NCBI GenBank assembly: GCA_014529385.2
Contig: CM043958.1
Location: 143,180,734-143,244,733, forward strand
Length of the DNA: 64,000 nucleotides
From: Adiantum capillus-veneris
Lineage: Eukaryota; Streptophyta; Polypodiopsida; Polypodiales; Pteridaceae
Direction: 5' to 3'
This document shows, piece by piece, positions 12,098 through 24,369 of this stretch. A program made the translations under genes and the position numbers. The notes below the pieces were generated by a model, which did no database searches, was not told the origin of the DNA, and saw only the letters and a program-made list of their open reading frames with translations. How positions within the stretch are numbered: position 1 is the stretch's first letter; every line of letters starts with the position of its first letter.

Positions 12098-13001
12098 GTG
12101 TGAGCATTATGCTCCAACACAGCGGATGGTTAAAAAACAATCAATTTTAGATTGTAGCTATACTATCATGCTTTTTTACAAATCACATTTGTAAAAATAA
12201 TTTGTAACGATTGTTGCATATTTTCCTAGAAGTGTGAGCAACTCTCTAACTCAACAAGGTGATAACATTATTGTAATTGAAGCACTGAACTAACCATACA
12301 AAATAAACATCAAGTAGCGCCAAGAAACTTCAATTAAAAAATTTCCTGGTTGTGTAAGCAACTACTCTAACACAACAAGGTGATAGCATTATTGTAATTG
12401 AAGCACTTCTAAAAGTAAAATAAAGACATTAAGTGCAACCAAGAAACTTCAATTAAAAATCTTGGTCAAACTTCTGCCATGTGTGAGTATATCACTCTTA
12501 ACACAAGGACTCAAAGAAATTCCTAATTCTTCATTCATTTTGAAGTGTGAGATAAACTCGAACACAACAAAAATGATTGATTCCAACCTATATAAATGTA
12601 TGAAATATATAGCACGAAAGCTTAGACACAAGATAATACTATAATCTAAATTTGAGTAAATAAAAATCATAAACATTAAGTTATATTCCGTGCAAGTGCA
12701 TACTCGAGTAGAGTTTCTAGTCTCTCAAGCAAAAACTCTAAGCCTATAATTTTTACACTAAAAGTATTAGCTTTGCATTTTTCTTAATAAAAGTGAAATC
12801 TAAAACAAAAAATTTAATTCATAATTATTTAAAATAAAACTAAAGATCATACTATTGTTCAAATATGCAATAACATTCGGAAAAAAGTGAAACAAATGAT
12901 CATCTCCAGTGCGAGTAAACACGTTTACTCTAGCACAAAGGAAAATAATCGCATTTGTATGATGTGTATCCATCTTCAAGTGTGATTATATACTTCAACA
13001 C
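12098..13001. repeat. Array of short hairpin motifs
   Basis: A motif of the form GTGTGAG-loop-CTC-NN-ACAC(AA) recurs at about 12098-12120, 12232-12255 (weak), 12350-12375, 12481-12504, 12545-12565, 12909-12936 and 12980-13001 (weak). The arms are complementary, so each can fold into a small stem-loop with a 2-3 nt bulge. At 12909 the outer arm pair is GTGC/GCAC instead of GTGT/ACAC. Two neighbouring units (12232 and 12350) lie within a tandem duplication of about 119 bp. No coding region is present. Confidence 0.55.
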
Positions 13002-13567
13002 AATGATAGACGTCTTAAAATCATAGTCTTCTCCTCTTGGATCGAAGAAAACTTCAATCAAAGTGTAGAGAAATAATTTGAGGGACCAATTTCAATGACG
13101 TCCCGTATAATACGATCGTTGTATTTGGCCAAACGTATTAACATGCCCATCAAACGCATATAATATGTTTAATATATTATGTATAATGCAACTTCTCAAT
13201 TGTGTCCTCTAATAGCCACCACCTCTATTTTGGCTTGAAAATAAAAAGACATGTGTAAATGGTTATTGAAATAAGTAAAAGTATCTTCACATCTTGATTA
13301 GTTTAACCTTTTTTAAATCGTATATTGCTAATTTTTGCTCGGTTTAGTAATTGCTCAAAAAACTTTCTCGAGATTTGGGATTCTTCTGAGTTCAGCAAGA
13401 TGGGTTTTTTAATTAAAAATTTTTAAGAAAAGTAATAGAGATATACTAACAAAAGAGGTTTTAAATTTTATTTGGAAAATTTGACTAAAATAAGGTATCA
13501 ATTTATTCATTTAGACATTTTTAAAAAGGTTATCCTCAGAATGCACGTTATATAGGGGGTTCTGATA

Positions 13568-13599
<32 letters not shown>

Positions 13600-16226
13600 G
13601 ATCCTTCACATGTTTTGGTACCCCCTCACTAAGGATCTCAGGTTTACAAGTGCAGATAGTGAAGACTCAAGTAGGTTTTGGAGACAAAGAAAAGTGCAGT
13701 GTTTATTGACAAGGAATGATTGTGAAGAAGAATGGTAGCAAATGTTTTCTTTCTTGCTTGAATGTGATGCATATTTATGGTATAATTTATCACTAGATGG
13801 GTAATGGGGCACTTTTATGTCATGAGACACTTTAATGGCCTCTTAGCTAAGTAAGTTTTATGTCCTGAGACACTTTAATGGCCTCTTAGCTAAGTAACCT
13901 TCTTGAATTACTCAAAGATATTCACATTTAGTTTTGAAGTGTTTCATATCCACAAAATTGGCTTATGAGCTAAAAATACTTGGAATTTTTTTGGCCTATA
14001 GATTCCACCTTTAACCTTGTTTGCTTGTGAAGGAGTTTTCAACCTATACTGTATCAAAAATTATATGATGTTTCTCTCCATTTTTCATAACATTGGCAAA
14101 TCACCATAATAAAACTTGTCTTTAGCACTATATAAGTTGCAACAATAGTCTCTAACTTGTTTGCATCCTTCTAAGGCATAGAACATGTTTGTATTTCAAG
14201 TTATTGTCTATTTATTAAAAAAATTGCATGTGTTGATTTAGTGACAAATGTTGCAGTTTAAATAAGCTTTTAGCATCTTCGATGAAATATAAACACAAGT
14301 TTGATTGTGCATATGGATTCCATATCATATGAACATTCTTCCTTGAGTTTTGGGGCACCTAAAAACCCACAAAGAGAACAATGCAATATTGGGATTATAT
14401 GGTGGTTTTACTAGAACTCAGATCTTTTGAGAAACATTTATATTAATTTATCATTGTCCATTTGATCGGGAAAACATGGTACATTTTTAGCTTGCATTAA
14501 AAAATTTATTAAAATTGTACAATTTGGCCATGTATTGATAGCTTTTCAAGCAATATCAAAGGCTACATTATTGAAGTTTGTGGGAAGAATAGGTTGGTGG
14601 TTTAGAAAAATAGATTTCCTTTGGAGGTGTTAGCAGGTTGCCCCGACGGACGTCTGTAACATAGCTATCTAGCACTAACATAATGTCAATACTCAAGGAA
14701 GTGATTCGGATGGGGCACAGAGACTCTTTGAAATTGTAAACCTCAACAAGTGAACCTAACAAGCAAACACACCAATTCAATAAGCAAACCACCACTCAAT
14801 GATCGGAGAAATCTGCCTATGTCATTTCTCACCGCTCTAGGTCATCATGTCATTTCGGCACTCGAATGGACTTGAAATGCAACGAAACTTTAGGAGGATG
14901 TATAAGACACCCAGGGACACTATCCTGCCAAGTCTGGTCGCAATCGGGCAAGGTACCAAAATCACGATCCATCATGAAAAAGGTCCTAAAAACTACAACA
15001 GAACATACCAAAAATGTCATCCTATGGTCTAAGAACACTCTCCTATGGTCAAAATTTCAAAAAACAATGATTGAAGCACTCAAATCTGATGATTAAGCTC
15101 ACTAACATGTAGTCGTAAACCTCAACAAACCTGACAATGCTTACACTTGAATGAAAGAGCAAAAGAGAGAGGAGCACAATGCAAGTTTCAAAGTAGAAAA
15201 TGGATTACCCAATCATTACAAAAGTTGATTACAAGTTGGAGCTTTGTAGTCGCTTGAGTACAATAGAGCTCTTTCTTCTCCAAAAAGATAAGCCTCCTCT
15301 TCACATTAAAGTTATTGACCTTTATACCTATTGCTTTATAAATGATCAATGGCCGGTTCACATGGACCTTTACAAATATCATGATAGCATTACCACTCAG
15401 GGAATCAACTTTCTACTTTGGAATCAAGATTTACACAGAGTATCACTACGATAGCTCAAAAAAATAATAGAGTACAAATGTGGTGTTCGGGTACGTGTCC
15501 GACCAAGTGGACGCTCGTTCGATCAATCCGCTAACATTCTCCCTTTCCTAGCTCGTGTCGTCCCTTGACACAACCATGTGCAGTCTTGTCATTAGGGTTG
15601 TCTTCAGCTTTGTCTTCAAGGTTGGTCTTTACCTAGGGAAGTGCTTTGTCTTTGATGATGCTCCCCCTTCCTTGAGTGATTCATATTTGTCATGTTGTTG
15701 ATACGTGATTTGAGCTTTTATTTTTTAGGAAACTTTTCTTCTTGTTGCACCATTCTCCTCTCTGTTGCCAGTCATGGCCACCATGAAGATGGATTTTAAT
15801 GTGTTTGAGTTTGTAGAATTGATCCTCGTTGTGGCGTGGACTTTATGATGGGTTTGCTTTCAAGGCCCACTATAATTTATCTTTTCTGCAATAGGTAGCC
15901 AATGTTGAAGCATTGTATGAGCTACGTATGGTTGTTGTGGATAGCTTGCTTGCTGATGTTGTAATTGCTTGTCGTTGTAGGCCATTCTTTAACTTGCCAT
16001 TTTTTATGGAGCTTTGTTGTTGCCCTTGAAGATAAAAGATGCTCTAGATAAGCATATGGAAACCTACAATTGTTTCTCTCTTTGACGAATGTCTTGGGTA
16101 GCCATTTCCTTATTACTGATGTAAAAGAAATATATACAAGAGGATGATGATGAGGGTTTCTAGATTAGGGTCTAAAACCTGGATGACTAAAGGAAAAAAA
16201 TTTGATGGGAAAAAAGTGTCTTTCAC
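13002..16226. other. Unassigned AT-rich DNA
   Basis: More than 3 kb with no recognised domain on either strand. Includes a 28-base poly-C run (listed separately), T-rich tracts and short frames (13606-13830, 14568-14795, 14866-15096, 15200-15454) with no known motifs. Confidence 0.4.
13572..13599 (+). repeat. Poly-C homopolymer, 28 bases
   Basis: Uninterrupted C run. Runs of this length are uncommon in AT-rich DNA and prone to sequencing error, so its exact length is uncertain. Confidence 0.9.
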
Positions 16227-17140
16227 TTACGTTGTTATTGGGGTTTGATTGGGTTTTAGCCTAGCTTCATAGGCTTGCAATATTGCGTTTAAGTGCTCAT
16301 TCACTCTCTCCACCAAGATTGAACCGCCTGAGTCAATCTTTGACTCTTCACATCCCTTTGCATTTTTCTTGTTCTCTTGCTCTCGTTTAAGCAGTCCTTG
16401 GGTTTGGTGTAGTTCTATTTCCAACGTTGTTTTCTCCTTTAACCTCTTCGCTTTCATTTTGTCTCATTTGGCTTTCCATGATATTCTTCCAGTTCTCATC
16501 AATAAGTTTTTTTTTTTTGTTTGAGGTGGCAATGTGGGTTCCTCCTCAATGGGTGTGTTTTTGGAAACTTCTTGAGCTTGAGCTCAAGTTGTCACCTTTA
16601 TAGGAATCGTGGATTCTACCTCGGATCCACTTGACAAAGGCATCACGTCTACAACAATCAATGTTGCTTTTTTCTTGTTGTTTGGGTGTTTTGGCCAGAC
16701 ATGAACTAGGTATGAAATAGCGCATTCTAGACAATATTGAAGTATCTCCACGTTTTTAACCTGACAAGGACAATCTATTGGGCAATGATAACCTCCACAC
16801 TTGTAGCAAGGTCCTACTTGTTGCGTAGCTGGTGGTGTAGCTGATGATTGTTTTTGCCTGGCAAGAATGATCTTTGAACCATACTCTTGATTGGCTATGA
16901 ACATGAGCGTATTCGCATCCATGGAGTATGATTTCTCATGGGTTGTGGCACGCACGTTGGTTGAGTGTAGTTGACTACTACTCTACCACCATTCAGAATC
17001 CCTAGCACACATCGTGGCTTTGGTTGAGCGTTACACCATTGGGTGGGATGATCCCCTCCACAAGTCTCACATCTGCTCAATTGAGGTTGTCGTACATTTA
17101 GATTACCATATACATGTGGTAGTGATGTGTGTGAACACAC
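16227..17140 (-). pseudogene. Retrotransposon gag with tandem CCHC-like knuckles
   Basis: Minus-strand frames in sequence. The first (17140-16895) contains CETCGGDHPTQWC, a CX2CX3HX4C knuckle. The second (16955-16584) contains CYKCGGYHCPIDC, again CX2CX3HX4C, and then YCLECAISYLVHVWPKHP with a Cys/His spacing of its own. The third (16457-16227) is charged and Glu/Lys-rich. Such knuckles bind RNA in gag nucleocapsid. Frameshifts separate the parts. The upstream end coincides with the LTR of the copia element at 17103, which suggests the copia inserted into, or recombined with, this gene. Not assignable to a specific family. Confidence 0.6.
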
Positions 17141-17328
17141 TTACGACCGTCGAGGCATTTTTTCCCTCACTAGGAGGTTTTTTCCCCGTGCATTGTATAT
17201 ACACCCATCACTCTAGGGCTATCTATCTTTCCATTTCACACTAAGTAAAACACTCTTTGTTGTGTGCCTTGAGCTTCCTTCATCTTCTCCAAGCTATGTG
17301 TGTTTTCCTGCAACCCTAATTCCAAAAA
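17103..17328 (+). mobile_element. 5' LTR of copia element
   Basis: Shares long blocks with the reverse complement of 9838-10056 (for example TAGTGATGTGTGTGAA and CCCATCACTCTAGGGCTA). The left edge is approximate, as the TG start is not preserved. Confidence 0.65.
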
Positions 17329-17329
17329 T

Positions 17330-17340
17330 TGGTATCAGAG
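17330..17340 (+). promoter_or_regulatory. Primer-binding site (initiator-Met tRNA)
   Basis: TGGTATCAGAG directly after the LTR end; the next base is A instead of the usual C. Confidence 0.8.
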
Positions 17341-17690
17341 AAGGTTGCGTCCTCCGGGCTTAGTCACCAGCAACTCCAGTAGGCGCCTATTCACTTTCTC
17401 CGATTTATGTGAGATTTGGGGAGCGTTTCATAGGTTGACAAAAAGTTTGGGAAAGCTCAAAGAGCCCGGTTTGCTCAGAATTTTGATTTGGGCTCATTTC
17501 GGCCTTCGTTTCCACTACAAGCAGTACTGCACATGCTATTTTGTCATTTTGTGCAAAATTTTTGTCAATGATGTTTTTTGCATAACAAGTCCCTTATACT
17601 CTTCTGTGGTTTCTGCTATATAGGACGTGTTGTTCCCGCTTCGTTTCTCCTCTTTTTGAGCAATTTTCACATCATGTGTAGACATTCTTC

Positions 17691-18063
17691 ATGGCCAACA
17701 ACAACACAGATGTGTTCAAGATGTTTTGCTGTTGAGGAAAAATTGGATGGGGACAATTACCCTGTGTGGGTTTACATGATGCAACATGTTCTTGTGTCAA
17801 AGGGTGTCTCGAATATTTTGCAGGTCTAAGGATGTAGGCAATGATTAGGGTGTTGCAGGTCTTGTTGCAAGGATTACTGCTATTAGAGTTGTTTTGCCAA
17901 TCTCATTGGGATGTAAAAGATGCGTAGGCTCATGCATTGATTGTGTTGTCTGTGAAGCGCACTATTACTCCTCACATTCGTTCAGTGAAATCTACCAAAC
18001 AGGCTTGGAATATTCTGGCTAGTCTTTATGCAAGTCGCAATGAGGCAAAAATTGCATTGGTAG
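17691..18063 (+). pseudogene. copia gag relic
   Basis: VEEKLDGDNYPVWVYMMQHVL (quoted block starts near 17733) is the gag N-terminal signature of plant copia elements, equivalent to KLDG.NY..WK..M. It ends at a stop near 17827. Further blocks, ALIVLSVKRTITPHIRSV and KQAWNILASLYASRNEAKI, near 17935-18058 match UBN2 gag (...TAKE.W..L...Y...N). The intervening region is scrambled by frameshifts. Confidence 0.75.
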
Positions 18064-18084
18064 TTTTCATGTAGATATACTCCA

Positions 18085-18295
18085 TATTCAAAACAATAGG
18101 CACATTGCAAAAGTTGCAAGGGCAATCATGAATGAGAACAACATGCTTCAATGTTATTGGGCTGAGATCGTCTCTACAAATGTCTACATCACAAACATGA
18201 CACCCACTAACATTGTACACAATATGACACCTGAGAAGACATTGAGCGATGTTTGGAGTATGAAAGATGGCATTGAGCTCAAATGGGAGTGCTAA
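18085..18295 (+). pseudogene. copia integrase C-terminal fragment
   Basis: Plus-strand reading NNRHIAKVARAIMNENNMLQ, then YWAEIVSTNVYITNMTPT and HNMTPEKTLSDVW corresponds to the end of the copia integrase core (NR.I...AR.ML.....  .WAEA...A.YI.NR.PT). It follows gag immediately, so protease and the first part of integrase have been deleted. The integrase would join element cDNA to host DNA; this piece lacks the catalytic DD and cannot act. Confidence 0.75.
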
Positions 18296-18564
18296 GATAT
18301 CAAGATCAACACATGGTATGCTTGGATGATTACTTGGCAACATTTATCATCGATATGAGGATAATTGCTAGTGTTACTATAGCTCAACTTTGTTGACATG
18401 GTCTACTTGGTGAGAGTGATGGCCACTTATCTTGCCAGTTCACTCACTACTACTAGCAGTTTCACATTGACCATTGTATATAGTTCTTACCATATTGTAC
18501 TTCCAACTTACATTTTGTACTATATTGCACTTCCAACTTACGTTTTGTAGACCTTATCATCAAT

Positions 18565-18710
18565 TGTGTAGTGAGGAGAAGAAGTAGCTTTGTTCCTCCA
18601 TCTCCATTGTGTGCACTCTTGGTTTTTTTTTTTTGTGTGTTGTGTAGTGAGGAGAAGAAGTAGCTTTGTTCCTCCATCTCCATTGTGTGCACTCTTGGTT
18701 TTTGTGTGTG
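18565..18710. repeat. Two-copy tandem repeat, 76-bp unit
   Basis: TGTGTAGTGAGGAGAAGAAG starts both copies (18565, 18641). They end in T-rich/GT-rich tracts of different length, which is where the copies differ. Confidence 0.9.
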
Positions 18711-18830
18711 TGTGTGTGCGCGCACAAGCACGCTTGCAAGAGCAAGCTCCCTCCTTCTAAATCTCTTTACACTTCTTTTGACAGGAAACTTAGAACATTT
18801 CTTTTATGTTCCTTGGCTTCTTAAATGAGG

Positions 18831-19150
18831 CATTTACTAGATCACATCTTCATGCATAGTTTATGGGACCTTCCCAGAGACAAATATGATCGAGTAGCCC
18901 TTGAGTCATCCCAATAGTTAGCGTTATAGGGAGATGCAGCATGCTGGTATGGGTAGATGACATCATTGTTTCAGTCACATGGTTTCAACATGGTTTGAGT
19001 CACATTTACTAGATCACATCCTTCATGGATAGTTTATGGGACCTCCATAGAGATAGATATGCTCGAGTAGCCCTTGAGTCATCACGATAGCTAGCGCTAC
19101 ATGGAGATGCAACATGTTGGTATGGGTAGATGACATGGTCTCAACATGGA
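18831..19150. repeat. Two-copy tandem repeat, 172-bp unit
   Basis: CATTTACTAGATCACATC begins at 18831 and 19003. The copies share TAGTTTATGGGACCT, GAGTAGCCCTTGAGTCATC and GGTATGGGTAGATGACAT, with small indels. Confidence 0.85.
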
Positions 19151-19516
19151 TACACTACCTCTGTTCTAGTACTCCTTTGATGCACTCTCCCTATCTCGCA
19201 CACGGATAGAGATCAATAGACTCATATGTCAAGATCTAATTCAGCTCGATACCAAGAGCACATGGATACAACCGACATAGGAGTTGGGCACAAAGATGGA
19301 TTTCTATACAGAGCATATTCTCCAACTAACAGGTATGTGATCAGATCGGCTTATATGGACACTCATTTATCACGGGATATGATGTGTTATTGGTTAGATG
19401 TGAACATCATTGTATCAGTTAGAGATTGAGACTCACAAATTTAGGAGAGCACCAACAAAGGCTAGATTTTCTAGTTGTGACATATAGAGCCAGAGACAAA
19501 GTTAAATCACATTTGT
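19151..19516. other. Unassigned flank of chromovirus E
   Basis: Nothing recognised; a 67-residue plus frame at 19226-19429 has no known motif. This is the left target flank of element E. Confidence 0.4.
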
Positions 19517-20208
19517 TGTAATGGAAATGGCCTATGAACTTTGAGAGTAGCGAAATTAGGAAATTAGGTGAAGCATTTTTGAGAGATTACTTTGTGAGCA
19601 TAGCGGATGAACTTAATTGATGGTAGCAATATAAACATGGTACTTAGTTAACTTGGCATGGATGATACTTTTGCAAGAGAGAGAGTTTAGAGAACATGAC
19701 AATAGTTGAGGACCAGATTCATATGGAGTCGGTCCCCCCTCCAATAGGCATTTGTATTATAGTTTCTCCCATCAAGAGAGACTCGGTACAATACAATCTT
19801 TGTGTTCCTTGTGATCTACGTGATGCAATGAAGATGGAAAGCTTCATGCATCACAAGCACAACATAAACTTGCAAAAAGCATTAACTATCCCAAGCCTCA
19901 GTCCCAAGGCCTCAAACACCTTCGAAGGTGGATAGAGCTAGTGGGGAATGAGGGTAGGGAAGAGGAAGAAGAAACATTCCATAGGAGAAAGAAATAGTTC
20001 CTCACTTATCATTACTCTTCTTGCTAGCATACATAATAGCATAGTAATGGAGATGGATAAAATGGCAAGCTTAAGCATTAAAGCATGGCTCTTGGTTGGA
20101 TTTGCATTCCATAGCCAAGAGTGTTGATGTAGGCTCTCACTTCTCACAAGCTTGGAGAAGGAGGTGGTGTTCCTTAACTTTCACCAAGTGAGAATAGTTC
20201 CACAAAAT

Positions 20209-20210
<2 letters not shown>

Positions 20211-20241
<31 letters not shown>
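20211..20241. repeat. GT microsatellite within the LTR
   Basis: About 15 GT units; the same site in the partner LTR (27681-27700) has about 10. Confidence 0.95.
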
Positions 20242-20242
<1 letters not shown>

Positions 20243-20599
20243 TGTATATTCCCCTAGCACTCCCCTTGCTTGCTTGGGGCGAGTTGCAACTTTTCCACAT
20301 GCTGCAAGCTCATTGGACCCCTCTCCCCCTAGCCAATCACATGCAACATGCAGTCAAGTACATGGGTAGTCTTTTGACAAGTGTCCTCATTACCCCTTAG
20401 AGAGAGAGAGAGCTTGAAAATATCTAGATATTTGTTGGATGGAAGTAGAAGCTCATTGGACCCCTCTTTAGCCCAACCAATAGCATTCAAGCACACCATG
20501 TGGTTAAGCTTACTGAGAGTCTGACATGTGTCGCATGTGCCCTTTTAGAAAAGGGGTGCCCCTTGGGTGAGTGGAAGGTTAGGTCAAAGATTCCCCTAA

Positions 20600-21280
20600 C
20601 TTTGCGACTTTTATGCATAGGAAGCGTCTCAAGCAACTTCCTTATTAAGTGTGTAGGGTCTCTTTTTTACTCAACCATCTTACCCCCCATGCACAAGAAG
20701 CTTCTCAAGCAACTTTCTCATTAAGTGTGTAGGGTCTCTTTTTGACTCAAGCATCTTACCCCCCATGCATAGGAAGCTTCTCAAGCAACTTACTCATTAA
20801 GTATGACAAGTACCTCAAGTACCTTGGTCATCAAGCATGACAAGCACCTTAGGTAGAGTTCCCACCTCAAGCTCATCCCTAGCTTGCCTAAGGTCAAAGG
20901 CAAGTTTAGGTCGGGTTCCCACCTCAAGCACAGCCCTAGCTTGCTTAAGGGTCAAAGACAAGTTTAGGTCGGGTTCCCACCTAAGCTCAGCCCTAGCTTG
21001 CTTAAGGTCAAATGACTTTTAACACTAACCATTGAAGGTCTTTAATGAAGCTTACCCTAAGGTCTTTTAAGCTCCATTAGATGCACATTGCTCTTTGATA
21101 GACTACCTCCTTTTGGACCCCTATTGAGATGTAAACATCTCTCCTCTTGGTCCCCTGCTGAGGTAAGTCTAGAAGCACTTATTGCACATTGCTCTTTGAT
21201 AGACCATCTCGTTTTGGACCCCTATTGAGATGTAATCATCTCTCCTTTTGGTCTTGTGTTGAGATATGTCTAGAAGCACA
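20600..21280. repeat. Tandem subrepeats in the LTR of element E
   Basis: Three sets: (1) about 70-bp units containing GCATAGGAAGC(T)TCTCAAGCAACTT, three copies from 20610; (2) about 50-bp units with TTTAGGTCGGGTTCCCACCT, three copies from 20850; (3) about 100-bp units beginning GCACATTGCTCTTTGATAGA, two copies from 21085. The partner LTR has the same sets at 28060-28849, but the third set is expanded there. Confidence 0.8.
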
Positions 21281-21739
21281 TGTCTCTATTCTAACTCTTG
21301 TTCCCATTTATCCTCCCACATTAAATGATTAGTTGAATATGATAAAATCATTTGGTAAAGTTAGATATTATATTTTATGACATTACCTCTCTCTTGAAAT
21401 GATAGTCGTCCTCGACTATGAGGTAGAGAAGATAAAGCCTAGTCATTAGTCCATGTTTCTTAGCGGGTAGAGGATCCCTTTTTACCTTACGACATCATTC
21501 CAAGATGGATGACTAGTCCATTTGGTGCTTGGGAGATGTAGCTGCTACAAGCATGTCTGCTCTTTAGTCCATATCATACTTCCAAAGTAGAGTGACAAGT
21601 TCTACTTGGTGTTTGGGAGACGTCGTCACCACAAACATGATTCTAAGCAAGCATACTTTTAAATTTGTGCATAATAAAAAGAGAACTAGTCTTATAAGAC
21701 AAAAACATTTTTCATATAAAATGCATTTTCATATGCTTA

Positions 21740-22800
21740 CTCTAGTGCACATTGACAAGGTTCATATTATCCTTAAGCTAGGTTCTTTGCATCCATCTAG
21801 CATCTTTAAAAGAATAATTCTTAAACTTAATAAGATATCGTCGGATAATCTTATCGTTTCTTAATACCTTGTCTTCGTGTCATAGGATGGACTCAGGTTA
21901 AAGTACTTCTTCTTGATCTTTGATTTTTGGAGGGTCTGCAACAACTATTGCTTCTTTTGATGGCACTCCTTTGTAAGTCTTACATAGTCTCTCATGGAAA
22001 ACATGGTGCATGAGCCAATGGTTGGGCAACTTGAATTGATACGCCATCTCATTGATTGGCTTAAGAATTTTAAAAGGACCATAGTATCTTTTTGCTAGTT
22101 TATCATCATACTCTTGGTGGTCCATAGGAATCTTGCCCGTAGTATGCCTCAGATAAGCCTTGAGAAACTTTAGCAAGACCCAATCATTTTCCTTAAAGAC
22201 TAAGGCTCTTCTGTGCTTATTAGCAGCAACCCTTTTTGCCTTTCCTGTGAGATGGATATAACCCCTTTAATATTTGGAAAAGATTCTTGTAGGTCTCAGC
22301 TATATTCATCAACAAAACGAAGATCTTCCCATATACTTTAAGTAGTAAGGGACTTTTGGATCTTCCTTCTTTAACCTCAAAAGGTACTTTCCCCATAGAA
22401 GTATGTACAATATCATTGTACGCATACTCTATAAGAGGTAGGTACTTCTATCATTGAGAACATTGATCTACTTCCATGACATAGGCTTTTAGTAGATCAA
22501 GAATCGTTAGATTAATTATTTCACTTTGGTTGGATGATAGGCCGAAAGAGAAATTTACTCTACTTCCTAGATTCTCAAAGAGACCCTTCTAGAAATTACT
22601 GGTCATTCTAGGATCTTTGTCCGACACTATGGGTGTTGGAAATCCATGATGCTTGAAAATTTGAGATCTGAAGAGGGTTGCCATTTGATGTGCCTTAATA
22701 GTCTTTTTGACAGGCATAGAGTGTGTTTACTTGTTAAGCCTGTCGACTAAAACAATTCAAGTTGCTTCCCTTGATCAAATTTCAAATTTTGGTATACCAC
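21740..22800 (-). pseudogene. Integrase with C-terminal chromodomain, element E
   Basis: Minus-strand reading from about 22800: VDRLNK-stop-THSMPVKKTIKAHQMATLF, then HGFPTPIVSDKDPRMTSNF (the second catalytic Asp of the DDE triad lies in VSDKD), then KYLPLIEYAYNDIVHTSMGK and PFEV, then LAKRYYGPFKILKPINEMAY and FKLPNHWLMHHVFH (integrase C-terminal GPFE/hydrophobic block). It ends with PESIL-stop-HEDKVLRNDKII and RRYLIKFKNYSFKDARWM, a chromodomain (YLIKWK.....ATWE pattern). Chromodomains target insertion to particular chromatin. Several stops are present, including two in the chromodomain, so the product is not made. Confidence 0.8.
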
Positions 22801-23129
22801 GCATTTTGGAACATACTCTTGTATGTTTACTTTTCATGGTAGACCAACAGAAATACATTTCTACTTCTTGAAGAGTAGATTATGGATTCCCTCTTTGCCC
22901 CACATAAGGAGAAGTATAGGATTCATACATGACTTTCTTATTGTATGGGTGAGTAACACATAGCCTATTGCCATTTGGAAGAAAACCATCCTTCAAGGTG
23001 AATGGTTCTTTTTTTATTCCCTATTGCAAAGGCTGTAACTACGTACTTAAAGTCTCGGTCAGTAGCAAACTCATCTATCATAAAAGATAGATCATTGTGA
23101 GTTGCCATAGACACCACATTTACCCTTAG

Positions 23130-24250
23130 TCATTGTGAAAGTGCATCAACCACTTGATTGTGCTTGCCAACAAGGTGAGAAATATGAAATTTAAATTGCA
23201 AAAGAAAATTTGCCCACCTCATTTGTTTGTCGGAGAGCTTGGTTTGGATCATGAAGTTCTTAAGGCTTGGTGATCCATTTGTAGGATGAATGGAGTCCCC
23301 AAGAGATAGTGTTTCCACGTGTTTAGGGCATGTAGAATAGCTAGTAGCTCTTTTTTGTATTTGCACAATACTCACTTATCAAAGTCAAGTCTTTGACTCT
23401 CATATGCTATGCCATGCCCTTCTTGAAGCAAAATAGCTCAAAGGCAATCACCACAAGCATCACATTGGACCTCAAATGGCTTTGAGAGATTTAGTAGTGT
23501 GAGCATATGTTGAGAGATAAGATTCTCCTTAAGCTTCTTGAACTTTTGCAGTCCATGAATACTTAACGTTCTCTTTTTTTTTAAAGTCATGTAATAGGCT
23601 TGCTATTAGCGAGAATTTTTTTTAATGAAGCATCTATAGTGTGTACACATACCTATGAAGCTTCGTACCTCCTTTAGATTCCTTGGATTAGGCCATCCTT
23701 TTATTATCTCTAACGTTGTTGGATCCATACGGGTGCCATCTTTAGAGATAATGTGACCTAAATATTGAATCTCTTGTACAAAAATTCACTTTTCTTTTGA
23801 TTAATGAAAAGCTTATTCTCTCACACAACTTGAAAGATTACCTGGAGGTGTCACTTGTACTCCTCAAGAGAATTTGAATGGCCTGAAGATTTTTGTCCAT
23901 CGTGAGTTTAAATGCGTATGGAGCATTTGTCAGGCCAAAATCTGGGACTTATCATATAGATCTTCTACCCGCGGCATGGAAAATCTATTTTTGATAGTAA
24001 TCTTATTTAGTGCACTATAGTCGACACACATGGAATATGTGTCAGCTTTATTTTGTACTAAAAGCAATGGTGAACAAAACGGAGAGGAGCTAGACCTCAC
24101 CATCCCTTTTTCCACCAATTCATGCACTTGCCTAATGATCTCCTCTTGTTGAGCTTGTGAAACTCAATAAGGAGGCTTGTTAGGTGGTGAGCTTCCTGGT
24201 AGGAGCTCAATTGCATGGTCATCATCCCTCATTTTAGACGTAGCTCACTA
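23130..24250 (-). pseudogene. Reverse transcriptase and RNase H, element E
   Basis: The minus frame 24127-23930 reads MHELVEKGMVRSSSSPFCSP, then MCVDYSALNKITIKNRFSMP, the palm/finger motifs of gypsy RT (GxIRPSxSP..SP, RMCVDYRALNK.T..N.YP.P). It runs on into DFGLTNAPYAFKLTMDKNL, equivalent to GLTNAPATF...M. The YMDD-type catalytic block is not readable because of frame damage. RNase H follows: KPFEVQCDACGDCL and ILLQEGHGIAYES (about 23500-23400) and then TWKHYLLGTPF and LSDKQMRWANFLLQFKFHIS with HLVGKHNQVVDALSQ at 23130, the normal end of the domain. The order is complete but stops and frameshifts are frequent. Confidence 0.85.
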
Positions 24251-24369
24251 GGGATGTCATCAATGAAAACATCTTGGGATCCATTTAGGAAATTAGACAA
24301 CTCTAATTCCTCTTGATTCCCTTTGTTGCAAGGATGTGGTGTTCCCCGACTCATTAGCATCTATGTACA

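Larger units (their letters stand above)
17103..18320 (+). mobile_element. Internally deleted Ty1/copia element, plus strand
   Basis: 5' LTR (17103-17328), primer-binding site (17330), gag from 17691 and then a piece of integrase starting near 18085. Relative of the minus-strand copia at 8310-10056. The 3' end is unclear; no second LTR was found. Confidence 0.7.
19517..21280 (-). mobile_element. 3' LTR of element E
   Basis: On the plus strand it starts TGTAATGGAAAT at 19517 and ends near 21280. It aligns along its length with 26988-28849; in the first ~230 bases I count five differences, all transitions. It contains a GT run (20211-20241) and three sets of tandem subrepeats. The right edge (TAGAAGCACA) is an estimate. 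Confidence 0.85.
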
